Source: Planctomycetales bacterium (GTDB taxonomy: Bacteria; Planctomycetota; Planctomycetia; Planctomycetales; Planctomycetaceae). Taken from it: a stretch of 64,000 nucleotides of DNA. The stretch lies in assembly GCA_026400835.1 (NCBI GenBank), contig JAPLOA010000055.1, positions 186,001-250,000 of the forward strand. Direction: 5' to 3'. Under the pieces are notes generated by a model that did no database searches, was not told where the DNA came from, and saw only the letters and a program-made list of their open reading frames with translations. The translations under genes and the position numbers were made by a program. Shown here piece after piece: positions 22,337 to 31,303 of this stretch (positions within the stretch are counted from its first letter, which is position 1; every line of letters starts with the position of its first letter).

Positions 22337-22685
22337 GCCGGGGCATGGTGAAGCGTCAGAACGCATGCTGTCGTGGTGAGTCTCATTCGTTTCGTCTCCC
22401 GGGATTCGCGTTTGCAGCTACTCGCAACGAGCCTCTGCCCAGGTTCGCCGACTCGCTCCGCCGAGACGAGCCTTTAAGGTCGTGCACGTTGAATGAAATG
22501 CCTCGAGAGACCGGGCAATCCGCTTTCGTACCAACCCTTAGATCAACTGAATTCGCGAATTTGTCCGCCGTGACTTCGTCCGGATTCGACTTGATCCTCC
22601 GGCGTTGTATCGTTCCACTGTTTCCCCGAGAGAAACTGAAACACTCCACAGACGAACTCAAGCCCCGCCCCAGCCCGAGGTTCTA
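22337..22685. other. Intergenic region
   Basis: There are 349 bases between two same-strand genes. Paired GAGCCTCTGCCC / GACGAGCCTTTAAGG strings are weakly repetitive. No gene or clear hairpin was recognised. Confidence 0.35.
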
Positions 22686-23162
22686 ATGTCCGCAGTCGTT
22701 GGCGTTATCATTGTCGATCATGGATCGCGTCGTCGTGAAAGCAATGAGATGCTGCACGAAGCGACCGCTCGTTTTGCCGCGCAGTCGGAGTTTTCGATTG
22801 TTGAGTCGGCTCATATGGAACTCGCCGAACCGACGATTGCGCAGGCGTTCGATCGTTGTGTTGAGCGTGGTGCGACTGAGATTGTCGTGTTTCCTTACTT
22901 TCTCTCGCCCGGTCGCCACTGGACCGAAGACATTCCTCGGCTTGCCGCCGCTGCTGCGGAAAAGCATCCGGAGATTAAATGGTTCGTTACTGCACCCTTC
23001 GGTCTTCACCCCGGAATGCTGGCTGTGATCAACGACCGCATTCAACACTGCCGACATCAATCAGAATTAACGAATCCATCAATTGGCTGTGATGTCTGTG
23101 GCACAACTGTACCCTGCAGGAACGCTGGATCTCAGAAGAGACAGTCCTCGGAAGACCGCTGA
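22686..23162 (+). CDS. CbiX/SirB-like chelatase family protein
   Basis: The start is taken at ATG 22686, giving 158 residues. GVIIVDHGSRRRESNEML matches the N-terminal metal-binding motif of small sirohydrochlorin chelatases, with His12 as the expected ligand. ESAHMELAEPTIAQAF and VVFPYFLSPGRHWTEDIP (second His region) complete the single-domain CbiX pattern. Family members insert Co, Fe or Ni into sirohydrochlorin. The C-terminus carries CDVCG and a further Cys, a possible extra metal site. No other tetrapyrrole gene lies nearby, so the metal is undetermined. Confidence 0.85.
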   Translation: MSAVVGVIIVDHGSRRRESNEMLHEATARFAAQSEFSIVESAHMELAEPTIAQAFDRCVERGATEIVVFPYFLSPGRHWTEDIPRLAAAAAEKHPEIKWFVTAPFGLHPGMLAVINDRIQHCRHQSELTNPSIGCDVCGTTVPCRNAGSQKRQSSEDR

Positions 23163-23216
23163 GTTTCGGGGCTGTTACAATCTCAACTGATCGGCTGAAC
23201 AATAAAATCGAAGCGA

Positions 23217-23627
23217 CTACTCTCCGCCGACGTCAGCTTGTGAGGCAGCCACGACAGGATCAATAACTCTGTCTCCGTCCAGATCGCCGAGGCTGGTTAC
23301 GCTGGCTCAGAGAACATCATCAGAGTTGAATGCGGGGCCAGCATTATGATTGTTCGCAATCGAGACGGACTTCAGTACCGTGCCATGGGCGTTCTTCAAG
23401 ACCACATAGGCGGCTCCTGTCGGATTGCTCTGCTGCATGACTCCTCCGTCCATTGGATCGGTCACAACATCATCCTGAGCTCCGTTCTGGTCGAGATCCC
23501 CAATTGGTGCGATAACAAAGCCAGGGAATGTCAACGGCCAGGTGCACTCATCGGGCTGCAGCTGCAGCAGAGATATCAGAATAGTCGCCAGTCGTTCAGT
23601 TCTTATGTGGATGGTGTGTTCTGCCAC
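23217..23627 (-). pseudogene. FG-GAP repeat fragment with in-frame stop
   Basis: The minus strand encodes two FG-GAP/integrin-alpha-like units. The first contains GFVIAPIGDLDQNGAQDDVV; then a TGA at 23307-23309 interrupts; the same frame continues with ASVTSLGDLDGDRVIDPVVA to a TAG at 23217-23219. FG-GAP proteins are normally much longer, with several GDLDGDG calcium loops, so this is a decayed remnant of a surface protein. The reading frame is preserved across the stop, so the nonsense change is relatively recent or the stop is a sequencing error. Confidence 0.6.
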
Positions 23628-23788
23628 GTGCAGTGGGTGGCATATTCTTTGATGATGTCTGTTTTGCAGCGTCGTTCACCGTTGCGAGTGCGAATGTGAC
23701 AAGAGTAGACTTCGATGGTCAGACGAATCCGGGCCTCATTGTTTTTGCCCGGCCGAGCCCTGGATTTGTCTATGCAGCGAGGGTTTTG

Positions 23789-25237
23789 ATGGCACGAAAT
23801 CTCCCGGACCGAAACTTGTTGCCTTGTGCGCCCTTGCTGGCTCGTCGCGATGTTCTGCGGGTCGGAGCACTCACCGTGGGTGCGACGCTCGTCCCGACAG
23901 ATTGGATAGCGGCGAAAGAGAGTTCTCCGAATGTTGCGCCCGGAAAGTCCCGAGCTGACTCCGTGATTTTTCTCTGGATGGGCGGTGGTGTTACTCACAT
24001 TGATTCGTTCGATCCGAAGCCTCATGCTCCGGAAGAAATCCGAGGAACGCTCGGGACGATTTCCACATCTTTGCCAGGCGTTCATTTCGGCGAGCCCATG
24101 CCGCAGCTCGCGCGGATTGCCCACGAACTTTGTCTTGTCCGCAGTTTCTCGCATGACAGCAACGATCACTTGCTGAGTCAGGCTTATACGCTGTCGGGCC
24201 GCAAAGTCACGATGGCTCAGTTGTTCTCGGAACCCAACCTGGGATCGGTGGTGTCTTATCTTCATGGTCCTCGCAATGGGTTGCCCGGGTATATCGCTGT
24301 CCCCGGGGTTACTCGTCCAGGACCGCCACCGTATAACTTGTTTGTCGCCGGTTGGCTGGGCAATGGCTACGCTCCGTTCTGCGTTGGCGGCGTACCTGAG
24401 CAGCCGGACTTCACGGTTGGCGAGAAACAACTGAACCCCAGCCCGGAAGCTCATGAGGATCTGCTGCCCAAAGATCTGCAGCCATTGGAGGGTTTGTCTT
24501 CAGGGCGAATGACATCTCGGCTTTCTCTGCGACAGCAACTGGATCTGGTTCGGCGTCAGGCTGACGAAACCGCCCAATCTGTTGCGCAGCGGAAACAGTA
24601 TGAGGGTGCGGCGAATCTGTTGACATCGCCGTCGGTCCGATCGGCTTTCGATTTGTCGCTGGAGAAGCCCGAAGTCATCGCCGACTACGGTCAGACTAAG
24701 ATTGGTCAGCGATGTTTACAGGCACGGCGACTTGTGGAGTCCGGTGCTCGGTTTGTCATGGTGGACTATGGCTATGATCCTGACTACGGCAATCTGTGGG
24801 ACAACCATAACGCCCCGGGACAGAACTTTCCTCATATCTCCGAGATGTGTCGCCGTGGTTATCATCTGGCAGGGACTGACCGAGCCTGTGCGGCACTGAT
24901 TCGAGATCTGAAAGCTCGAGGAATGCTGGAGCGGACTCTGGTTGTATTTCTGACGGAGTTTGGCCGAACACCGAAGATCAATTCACTGGGAGGGCGTGAT
25001 CACTGGGGAATGTGCGGTTCGATCTTCTTCGCTGGAGGAGGAACAAAAGCGGGAGAAGTGATCGGGGCCTCTGATGATCAGGCAGCATGGCCAATTACTC
25101 AGCCCTGGGGACCAGCCGATGTTGCGGCCACGATCTACGAAGCACTGGGGATCTCACCAGATCTCAGGCTGCCCGATCAGTTTGGCCGTCCGCTGCCGGT
25201 GCTGGATCACGGCCAGACGATCGCCGGAGTCTTCTAG
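23789..25237 (+). CDS. DUF1501 family protein, Tat-exported
   Basis: The start is placed at ATG 23789 (MARNLPDRNLL), since a twin-arginine leader ARRDVLRVGALTVGATLVP follows; the open frame begins upstream at 23633 in non-homologous sequence. The 482-residue product has the DUF1501 core, a sulfatase-like alpha/beta fold: SVIFLWMGGGVTHIDSFDPK, LVRSFSHDSNDHLLSQAYTL, and VVFLTEFGRTPKIN with GGRDHWG near the C-terminus. These proteins are abundant in planctomycetes, usually beside DUF1549/DUF1553 cytochrome proteins, but here the gene stands alone. The biochemical activity is not established for the family. Confidence 0.9.
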   Translation: MARNLPDRNLLPCAPLLARRDVLRVGALTVGATLVPTDWIAAKESSPNVAPGKSRADSVIFLWMGGGVTHIDSFDPKPHAPEEIRGTLGTISTSLPGVHFGEPMPQLARIAHELCLVRSFSHDSNDHLLSQAYTLSGRKVTMAQLFSEPNLGSVVSYLHGPRNGLPGYIAVPGVTRPGPPPYNLFVAGWLGNGYAPFCVGGVPEQPDFTVGEKQLNPSPEAHEDLLPKDLQPLEGLSSGRMTSRLSLRQQLDLVRRQADETAQSVAQRKQYEGAANLLTSPSVRSAFDLSLEKPEVIADYGQTKIGQRCLQARRLVESGARFVMVDYGYDPDYGNLWDNHNAPGQNFPHISEMCRRGYHLAGTDRACAALIRDLKARGMLERTLVVFLTEFGRTPKINSLGGRDHWGMCGSIFFAGGGTKAGEVIGASDDQAAWPITQPWGPADVAATIYEALGISPDLRLPDQFGRPLPVLDHGQTIAGVF

Positions 25238-25281
25238 AATCGCCTGAGACATTCCAGGAATGTCGGATCTTCTTAACGGCT

Positions 25282-26076
25282 CTATTGCTGAGGAGCGTCG
25301 TAGTTCTCGTCAAAACGGACGCTTCGTTTGCGTGTTGATTTTGCGTCCGGCAAAAAGCGTTCTTCCAGCACCTGCTCAAAGTGCAGGGTTTCCGAGGATT
25401 CAACGGCTTGATGATGATCCGGTCTTGTGCCATCATCGTGAACGGCGGCTAGGTTTCCAAACATCTTTGGCAATTCGCGTCCGCGCTGACCGAACACCAT
25501 GATTCCGGCCTGGTAAGTCTGCTCCACGTTGCGGCACCATTGGACCTGACCGTTGAGAAAAGCACGATCGCGGCCACCTGACGAACCGAATAGTGACAGG
25601 CATTGATTGACCGCCACATGTCTCGAAACGGCAATTCTTAGACCGCCAATCGAATAGTCGAGTATCTTTACGGTTTCAAGTTCGCCACCTTCGTCCCACA
25701 GCACCCACGCTTTCCAGTTGCATTCGTAACGCAAAGTCCCGCGGAGGTCGTTCCACTGATTCTCGGTGAGACGATCAGGCAGCGGTTGCCCCAAAAAGGC
25801 ACCGATTTGCCAACCCAGCGGATGCGGTCGACACCAGTGGACGACGGCTCGGTTCTGAGTCACGGCGCTGATGAAATCGCTGTAGATCGATAACTGGAGA
25901 ACAGTCCCGAACCGCAGCGGTCTGTCGGTAATAAAGATCAGATCCATCCGCGCCAAATCCATCAGCTTTGCCGGCAGTGGAATACCGGTCTCTAAACAGG
26001 CCGAGAGAAAGATCTCCGGACTGTCGGATCGTCGAATAGACGAACCCGCGCTGTTGATCGGGGAAGGAAACGACAT
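25282..26076 (-). CDS. PilZ-domain protein
   Basis: The 264-residue cytoplasmic protein has a PilZ-like beta barrel in its second half: LRYECNWKAWVLWDE, the DYSIGGLRI motif (Asp140 to Gly145, matching D.S.GG), and NGQVQWCRNVEQTYQAGIMV. The usual RxxxR c-di-GMP motif ahead of the barrel is poor (RGTLRYECN offers one spacing), so nucleotide binding is uncertain. The first half (LRFGTVLQLSIYSDF...AVVHWCRPHPLGWQIGAFL) looks like a second, diverged PilZ copy. The C-terminal tail is charged. It converges on the DUF1501 gene with a 44-base gap. Confidence 0.7.
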   Translation of the reverse strand: MSFPSPINSAGSSIRRSDSPEIFLSACLETGIPLPAKLMDLARMDLIFITDRPLRFGTVLQLSIYSDFISAVTQNRAVVHWCRPHPLGWQIGAFLGQPLPDRLTENQWNDLRGTLRYECNWKAWVLWDEGGELETVKILDYSIGGLRIAVSRHVAVNQCLSLFGSSGGRDRAFLNGQVQWCRNVEQTYQAGIMVFGQRGRELPKMFGNLAAVHDDGTRPDHHQAVESSETLHFEQVLEERFLPDAKSTRKRSVRFDENYDAPQQ

Positions 26077-26651
26077 GCAGACCTCGAGGACTCAGCTTTA
26101 TCAGACGAACGATTCTTCGGAGCAAAATCGCGAGTATTCGCCGGCCGTGTTATCGAGGAGGCCGTTCGCAACTGGATTCGAAACTCAGGGAGCGGCTAAG
26201 AATATAAAGACTCTGCGTGACATCTCCTGATGAGGCGGATTCGAACGAATGTGTGGGTCGCAGGGCGTTCGGCAGCGAACTGACCATTCCAGGACTGTTA
26301 GAACCGCAAATGGCTGGCGTCTTGATGCTCATGGCGGCAGGAAATGCCTGATTTCCTGCGCTTTGATCCAATCAGGTTGTTCACGTCGGTAAAGCTCGGC
26401 AGACCGGAACGATTGACAACTGTTTCACGGTTGTTCGGGATGAACGACAAGTTTGCCCGGCGTTTCATGCATTCGTTGGATCGTAACGACTCTTCCACGG
26501 AAAAGCGTTATTCATCAGGACGATACATCAGCAGCACTCCGCGCGGTCGTCTTGCACTCCAGCCAGACACTGTGTGGTTCCTGTGCCGACCAGTCCGGTT
26601 CTCCTGAGGAGCCGGAGATTCTTCCCTGACCGTAGTTATGGCAGAGCAGAT
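26077..26651. other. Divergent intergenic region
   Basis: There are 575 bases between the PilZ gene and the LEPR-XLL protein gene. GCAGGAAA...TTTCCTGC at 26337-26359 forms a short perfect hairpin with a 7-base loop. No gene was recognised. Promoters for both neighbours are expected here. Confidence 0.4.
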
Positions 26652-29600
26652 ATGAACTTTGAAGCAATCTCTGGAAATCGACGTTCCCGCCGTTACGCCT
26701 CGGTTGACCATGCTCCGGCGATGATCGAAACTCTCGAGACTCGTGCTCTGCTCGCAGGGGCCGGGCCAGTTATTCTTTCTCCCGCAGGCACCATTGCGAC
26801 AGCGCAGCCTGTGATCACATGGCAGCCCACGCCTGGGGCTACCAGCTACGACCTGTGGATCGCCGACTCCGAAACTCGTGAGCGAATTGTCTTTAAAGAA
26901 GGCATTCCGGGAACAACGACAACTCTGGGCGGCGGTGATGCACTGCGTCTGGGCGCCAACCGCATTTGGGTCCGAGCTACCGTTAATGGGGCAAAGACCG
27001 ACTGGGGAGTTCCGAAAGATGTACTGCTCCAGTCACGCCCTGTCACCACCGGTCCGATTAACACTGCCAATCCTGCAGCGCCAAACCGAATCGAAACAAA
27101 CGACTGGGCAATCACGTGGACCAGTCCCGTTGGGGCGACATCCTTTGATGTGTTTCTCAGCAATCAAACAGAGCAGACCAGTACTCGCTATACCGTAAAG
27201 AATGAGGTTCCGTTGCTCGACGCGCGAGGAAACGCGATTCTCGATGGAGCAGGGAAACCAATCCTTCAGGAAGTGCGATCACTTTATATTGACGGAGCTG
27301 TCGACGTCGTTGGTGCGCAACCGCAGGCCGTGACCGGCGCTGTGAACAGAACTTTCATTGATATCACAGCCAATAAGCATGGACTGGTAACAGGCAGTAA
27401 AGTCCGAGTCTCCGGAGTTCTGGGGAACACTGGCGCGAACGGCGATTTTACCGTCACAGTGATCTCGGAGAATGTCTTCCGACTGAACAATGCCGTCAGT
27501 TCCGGCACCTATACTTCGGGCGGTAACTGGATTCCGCTGGTTGGAAATGCCCCTGCGGCGGGTGTGACATCTCGCCTCGTCCTCGGGCTGACTGCATCAA
27601 GAGCCATCGACATCACCGTTGCAAACCATGGCCTGAGAACGGGAGAGAAAGTACGAGTCTCTGGTGTCGGCGGAAATAATGCAGCCAACGGTACCTTCAC
27701 CGTCACAGTAGTTTCTGCGAACGTTCTCCGTTTGACCGGAGTGGCCGGGACTGCCGCGTTCACTCAGAACGGACAACTCGTGCAGCTTACGTCCTTGCAG
27801 AGCAAACTGCAGCTCGGTAAGTATCGCGTGTTTGTCCGTAACACGGATGATGGAGGCCGTGTCTCGGACTGGTCAACCGCTCGTGATTTCGAGATCACAC
27901 CGGTGGTCAATGTCCTGCGTCCGCAAGGGCCAACATTTGAGACTCAACCATTACTGCAGTGGGCCGCTGTTGCTGGAGCCACCCACTATCAGGTCGAAGT
28001 TTATGGTTCGGATCTCCGAGTGACGTCGGTCGGTCACGGGCTCAGGAATGGTGAAAGCGTTCGTGTTTTTGGTATCCGAGGTCTTGCCGGTGCGAATGGC
28101 GATTTTGCAATTACGGTGATCAGTCCGGACGTGTTCCGTCTGAACGGTGCGGTTGTGAGTGGTGTCTACACGACAGGGGGAAGCTGGCAGAAGCTGTCGA
28201 ACGGGATCGCAGGGCCGAAGAAAAATCTCACCAGCATAACTGTGCAGAAAGACGCAACCATCCCGGTCTACAACGTAGAGTACCAGGTTGGTACTTCGTT
28301 TCGAATTCCGTATGAAATCTCAAGGTCGGTGCCTCTTATCACTGTTCAGGGGAAACCTACCACAGGGACCTATCGTCTTGTGTTTGAAATCTTTGGAGAG
28401 ACCATTGAGCGGAAGCAAACCGCTCCATTGGCCTACAATGCGACTGCGGCGCAGATAAAGGCCGCAATTAGCGCAATTGGTCTGCAGAGTTTTGACGTGA
28501 TCGTGGATACCACGGCTACAGAATTTGCCTACCGAATTCAGATGCCAGCCGATTTCGATGCCGTGAAGACTTCCGTTGTTGCGAGCGTAAATCCCGGCAC
28601 CGTTGTGGTGTCTGCGACGAAGGTTCCGATTCCCGTTCAACAAATGGATTTCCGCGTCCGTGCTCGAAGACTGCATCAGGTTACTACGATCACCCCTTCG
28701 GGAAGTCCAGCCTCAGGGACATTCATTATTGAGCTGACCCCCACAGGAAAAAATCCGGTCAGAGTTCAAACGGCTGCGTTGAACTACAATGCAACGGCGA
28801 ATGACATGCAGGCGGCTGTCAGAATTCTGAAGGGCTTCGAGAATGCTCGAGTAGTCGCACAGGGCGAAGCGCCGAACACTGTCTTTTTGCTGCAACTTCC
28901 TCTGACAGGAAACGATGCAAATCCAGGCGCTATCGGCGGCAATCCGGTGACTGTGAATGTCATTTCCAGCGTGACCCCGGGAACTGTGACAAGTTCAACG
29001 GTGATTTCCCCACGAGTCGATGGACAGTGGAGCCCGCTCGTCAGCTTCACCACAATTCAGAAGCCCGTCATTACGGGCCCGCTGGGGATTGATAACGCAG
29101 ATCCGAACGCTCCTCGCACAATCACGGACCTTCGGCCGACATTGCAGTGGACGCCTGTTGACAAGGCTGCTCGCTATGAAATCTGGGTGGAACGGTCAGC
29201 AAGCACTGCGACTTATCTGCGGACCAACGCTTCAGTCAATTCCTACAAGTTCCAGGCTGACCTGCTGAGTGGAAATTATACGGTCAGAGTGCGAGCCGTC
29301 AGTACAACCGGACAGTTTACAGATTGGAGCGACTTGTTCGCGTTTACGGCGACGGGCGGGGCCAGTGTGGTTCAGTCTGTCACGGTTTCTCCAACTCGTC
29401 GAGCAACCATCACATGGGCTCCTGTTGCGGAAGCAGCCACATACGAAGTGCAGATTGCCTGGATAGGTACGAACATCGACTATCTGCATCCGACCGGTAT
29501 CACTGTGCTGTCTTACACAACCAGTTCAGCACTCTCCCCAGGCAACTATCGAGTCTGGGTGCGGGCTGTTAAAGCGGATGGAACTTTTCTTGGCTGGAGC

Positions 29601-29939
29601 AAGCCATTTGACTTTACCGTCGTTGCAACGGGATTACTGACCCCGGCGCAGGCAGATGTACAGATGCTGGCAGTCCTGAAATCCGAACTGTCCTCTGAGA
29701 AAATCACGCCTGCTGCGACCGCGTCTGACGTTGTTGCCGATCATCCAGATCGAAGCGAGAGTTACGCTGACACTGAAGCAGTGCAGCCAAGCCAGACTTT
29801 TGCTGTTGCCATACCAGAATCGGTGCAGGCTTCTTCACAGAATACAGTGGAGCAGGAGGATTCGATGCTGATCGAACAGCTGGCTCAGGCTTGCACAAAG
29901 GAGGAATGGTGGACTGTTGTGGGCAACGCATCTGTATAG
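26652..29939 (+). CDS. LEPR-XLL-type surface protein with FN3-like and FCCH-like repeats
   Basis: The start is placed at ATG 26652 (MNFEAISGNRRSRRYA), since the planctomycete leader IETLETRALLAGAG follows at about 25-38. The 1095-residue product has three near-identical 60-residue segments resembling the FCCH domain (HGLVTGSKVRVSGVLGN, HGLRTGEKVRVSGVGGN, HGLRNGESVRVFGIRGL) near 235, 315 and 455, two beta repeats with ALAYNATAAQIKAAI / AALNYNATANDMQAA patterns near 560-785, and several FN3-like beta sandwiches (ITWQPTPGATSYDLWIADS, LQWTPVDKAARYEIWVERS, ITWAPVAEAATYEVQIAWI). It ends in an acidic tail. The leader implies export; a matrix or adhesin role is inferred. Confidence 0.82.
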   Translation: MNFEAISGNRRSRRYASVDHAPAMIETLETRALLAGAGPVILSPAGTIATAQPVITWQPTPGATSYDLWIADSETRERIVFKEGIPGTTTTLGGGDALRLGANRIWVRATVNGAKTDWGVPKDVLLQSRPVTTGPINTANPAAPNRIETNDWAITWTSPVGATSFDVFLSNQTEQTSTRYTVKNEVPLLDARGNAILDGAGKPILQEVRSLYIDGAVDVVGAQPQAVTGAVNRTFIDITANKHGLVTGSKVRVSGVLGNTGANGDFTVTVISENVFRLNNAVSSGTYTSGGNWIPLVGNAPAAGVTSRLVLGLTASRAIDITVANHGLRTGEKVRVSGVGGNNAANGTFTVTVVSANVLRLTGVAGTAAFTQNGQLVQLTSLQSKLQLGKYRVFVRNTDDGGRVSDWSTARDFEITPVVNVLRPQGPTFETQPLLQWAAVAGATHYQVEVYGSDLRVTSVGHGLRNGESVRVFGIRGLAGANGDFAITVISPDVFRLNGAVVSGVYTTGGSWQKLSNGIAGPKKNLTSITVQKDATIPVYNVEYQVGTSFRIPYEISRSVPLITVQGKPTTGTYRLVFEIFGETIERKQTAPLAYNATAAQIKAAISAIGLQSFDVIVDTTATEFAYRIQMPADFDAVKTSVVASVNPGTVVVSATKVPIPVQQMDFRVRARRLHQVTTITPSGSPASGTFIIELTPTGKNPVRVQTAALNYNATANDMQAAVRILKGFENARVVAQGEAPNTVFLLQLPLTGNDANPGAIGGNPVTVNVISSVTPGTVTSSTVISPRVDGQWSPLVSFTTIQKPVITGPLGIDNADPNAPRTITDLRPTLQWTPVDKAARYEIWVERSASTATYLRTNASVNSYKFQADLLSGNYTVRVRAVSTTGQFTDWSDLFAFTATGGASVVQSVTVSPTRRATITWAPVAEAATYEVQIAWIGTNIDYLHPTGITVLSYTTSSALSPGNYRVWVRAVKADGTFLGWSKPFDFTVVATGLLTPAQADVQMLAVLKSELSSEKITPAATASDVVADHPDRSESYADTEAVQPSQTFAVAIPESVQASSQNTVEQEDSMLIEQLAQACTKEEWWTVVGNASV

Positions 29940-30072
29940 TAGTCGGATTCACTTTTGATTTGCGGAGATTCTCTACAAGAGACCAAGCCAGATATCCTCG
30001 CATTGGTTCTTGTTTCTGAATCTTGGATGATATACGGGTTCGAGGCCCGGTTCGGTAAGAAGTTCTCAATGG

Positions 30073-30105
30073 AAACCGCTGGATTTTTACCAGCGGTTTT
30101 CTTTA
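30073..30105 (+). terminator. Rho-independent terminator
   Basis: AAACCGCTGG (30073-30082) pairs perfectly with CCAGCGGTTT (30090-30099) around a 7-base loop, followed by TTCTTTA. It lies 134 bases after the surface-protein stop and before the SDR gene, so it probably ends transcription of the former. Confidence 0.7.
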
Positions 30106-30134
30106 TGTCCCAGGCTGTCACCGTCGGCGATGCA

Positions 30135-30968
30135 ATGTCTCACAATAGTTCTCCACCTGATCCACTGACGATCCTGATTACAGGCGCATCGGCCGGAATC
30201 GGAAGGATTACGTGTCAGTTACTGGCTAAGCAAAAGCATCGGTTCATTCTGGCTGCTCGTTCCAAAGATAAGCTCAGCGACCTTGAAGCAGAACTTCGAG
30301 CTCACGGGGTGGAAAGCCTCGCGGTGCCGACCGATGTGTCTGATCCGCGAGCCCTGGATGCACTTGTGAAAGCGGGTGTCGATCGTTTCGGCCGGATTGA
30401 TGTGTTGATCAATAACGCCGGGATTGAATGCTTTGCGTCCCTGGATGAGCTCCCCGTCGAGGACATTCTGCAGACGATTGAAACGAATCTCACCGGAGCA
30501 ATTTTGCTGACCCGTCTCGTCGTACCCGTGATGCGTCAAAATGGGTTCGGGCGAATTATCAATATCTCCTCGATTGCCGGAAAGCACGGCCCGGCTTATG
30601 GCGCGGTCTATGGTGCTACAAAAGCCGGATTGATTGCTTTCACGCAGTCACTTCGCGGGGAGCTTTCTCCAGCAGGGATTTTGTCTACGGTCATCTGCCC
30701 CGGCTTCGCGACTCACGGCGGAATCTACGACGAAATGGTGAAAGCGACCGGCAAGAAAACCCCTTCGTTACTGGGAGGGACTACGGCCGAAGCGGTGGCT
30801 GCCGCGATTGAACGGGCGATTCGAAAAGCCCCGCCCGAGATCATGCTGAACTTCCCGGCAATGCGTCCCGTTTTTATCTTTCGGGATATGTTTCCGCGAC
30901 TTGGTGAGATGCTGATTCTTGCGACGACTCTGAAGTTCCTGAAACGAGCCGCTTCCATCAGAAAGTAA
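30135..30968 (+). CDS. Short-chain dehydrogenase/reductase
   Basis: The start is placed at ATG 30135 (MSHNSSPPDPLTIL), after the terminator; an ATG at 30105 in the terminator tail is less likely. The 277-residue classical SDR has the cofactor motif TGASAGIGR near residue 17, LINNAGIE, catalytic Ser in NISSIAGKHG and YGATKAG with the catalytic Tyr and Lys. AARSKDKL after strand 2 suggests NADP(H). The C-terminal part (PVFIFRDMFPRLGEMLILATTLKFLKRA) is hydrophobic and could associate with the membrane. The substrate is unknown. Confidence 0.9.
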   Translation: MSHNSSPPDPLTILITGASAGIGRITCQLLAKQKHRFILAARSKDKLSDLEAELRAHGVESLAVPTDVSDPRALDALVKAGVDRFGRIDVLINNAGIECFASLDELPVEDILQTIETNLTGAILLTRLVVPVMRQNGFGRIINISSIAGKHGPAYGAVYGATKAGLIAFTQSLRGELSPAGILSTVICPGFATHGGIYDEMVKATGKKTPSLLGGTTAEAVAAAIERAIRKAPPEIMLNFPAMRPVFIFRDMFPRLGEMLILATTLKFLKRAASIRK

Positions 30969-30972
30969 CCTG

Positions 30973-31230
30973 TCACGGGATCACATCGTCCAGCAGCGCG
31001 ATACTGACAACTTTCTCCAGTCGCACGTGCACGGTCTTTCGATTCGGCTGAATCCCATGGACTCGTGCGTCTCTGACATAAACCTCGCGCGTGGTTGTTG
31101 AGTCGCGAAGATCATGCACATCCGCCCCCCGCAGGATCAATGTTTTGTCGCGAAGTTCGTGCAAGCGCCCTACGTAAACATACGGGGATTCTACGTCAAT
31201 CACGACGTTCTTTCCGATGAATTCTTCCAC
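30973..31230 (-). CDS. Small beta-rich conserved protein, function unknown
   Basis: The 85-residue protein starts MEEFIGKNVVIDVESPYVYV and continues with strands VGRLHELRDKTLILRGAD and KTVHVRLEKVVSIALLDD. The pattern of short beta strands with GKNVVID...YVGRL...LRGA resembles a small SH3- or Sm-like barrel. It converges on the SDR gene with only 4 bases between stops and diverges from dapF. No catalytic motif is seen; a nucleic-acid- or protein-binding role would be a guess. Confidence 0.7.
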   Translation of the reverse strand: MEEFIGKNVVIDVESPYVYVGRLHELRDKTLILRGADVHDLRDSTTTREVYVRDARVHGIQPNRKTVHVRLEKVVSIALLDDVIP

Positions 31231-31303
31231 CGACGATTCCTCAGCAAATTCATGTTACGATGCTGTCTGGTCAGCCAGATTCAGACGACAAGGAACTTGA
31301 GCC

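Noticed and set aside
23603-24454. 283-codon minus-strand open frame
   Set aside because: It is antisense to the DUF1501 gene, is rich in Arg/His/Gln and shows no family pattern.
30030-30062. GGGTTCGAGGCCCGG string resembling a tRNA T-arm
   Set aside because: The fifth stem pair fails and no matching acceptor, D-arm or anticodon stem could be built upstream.
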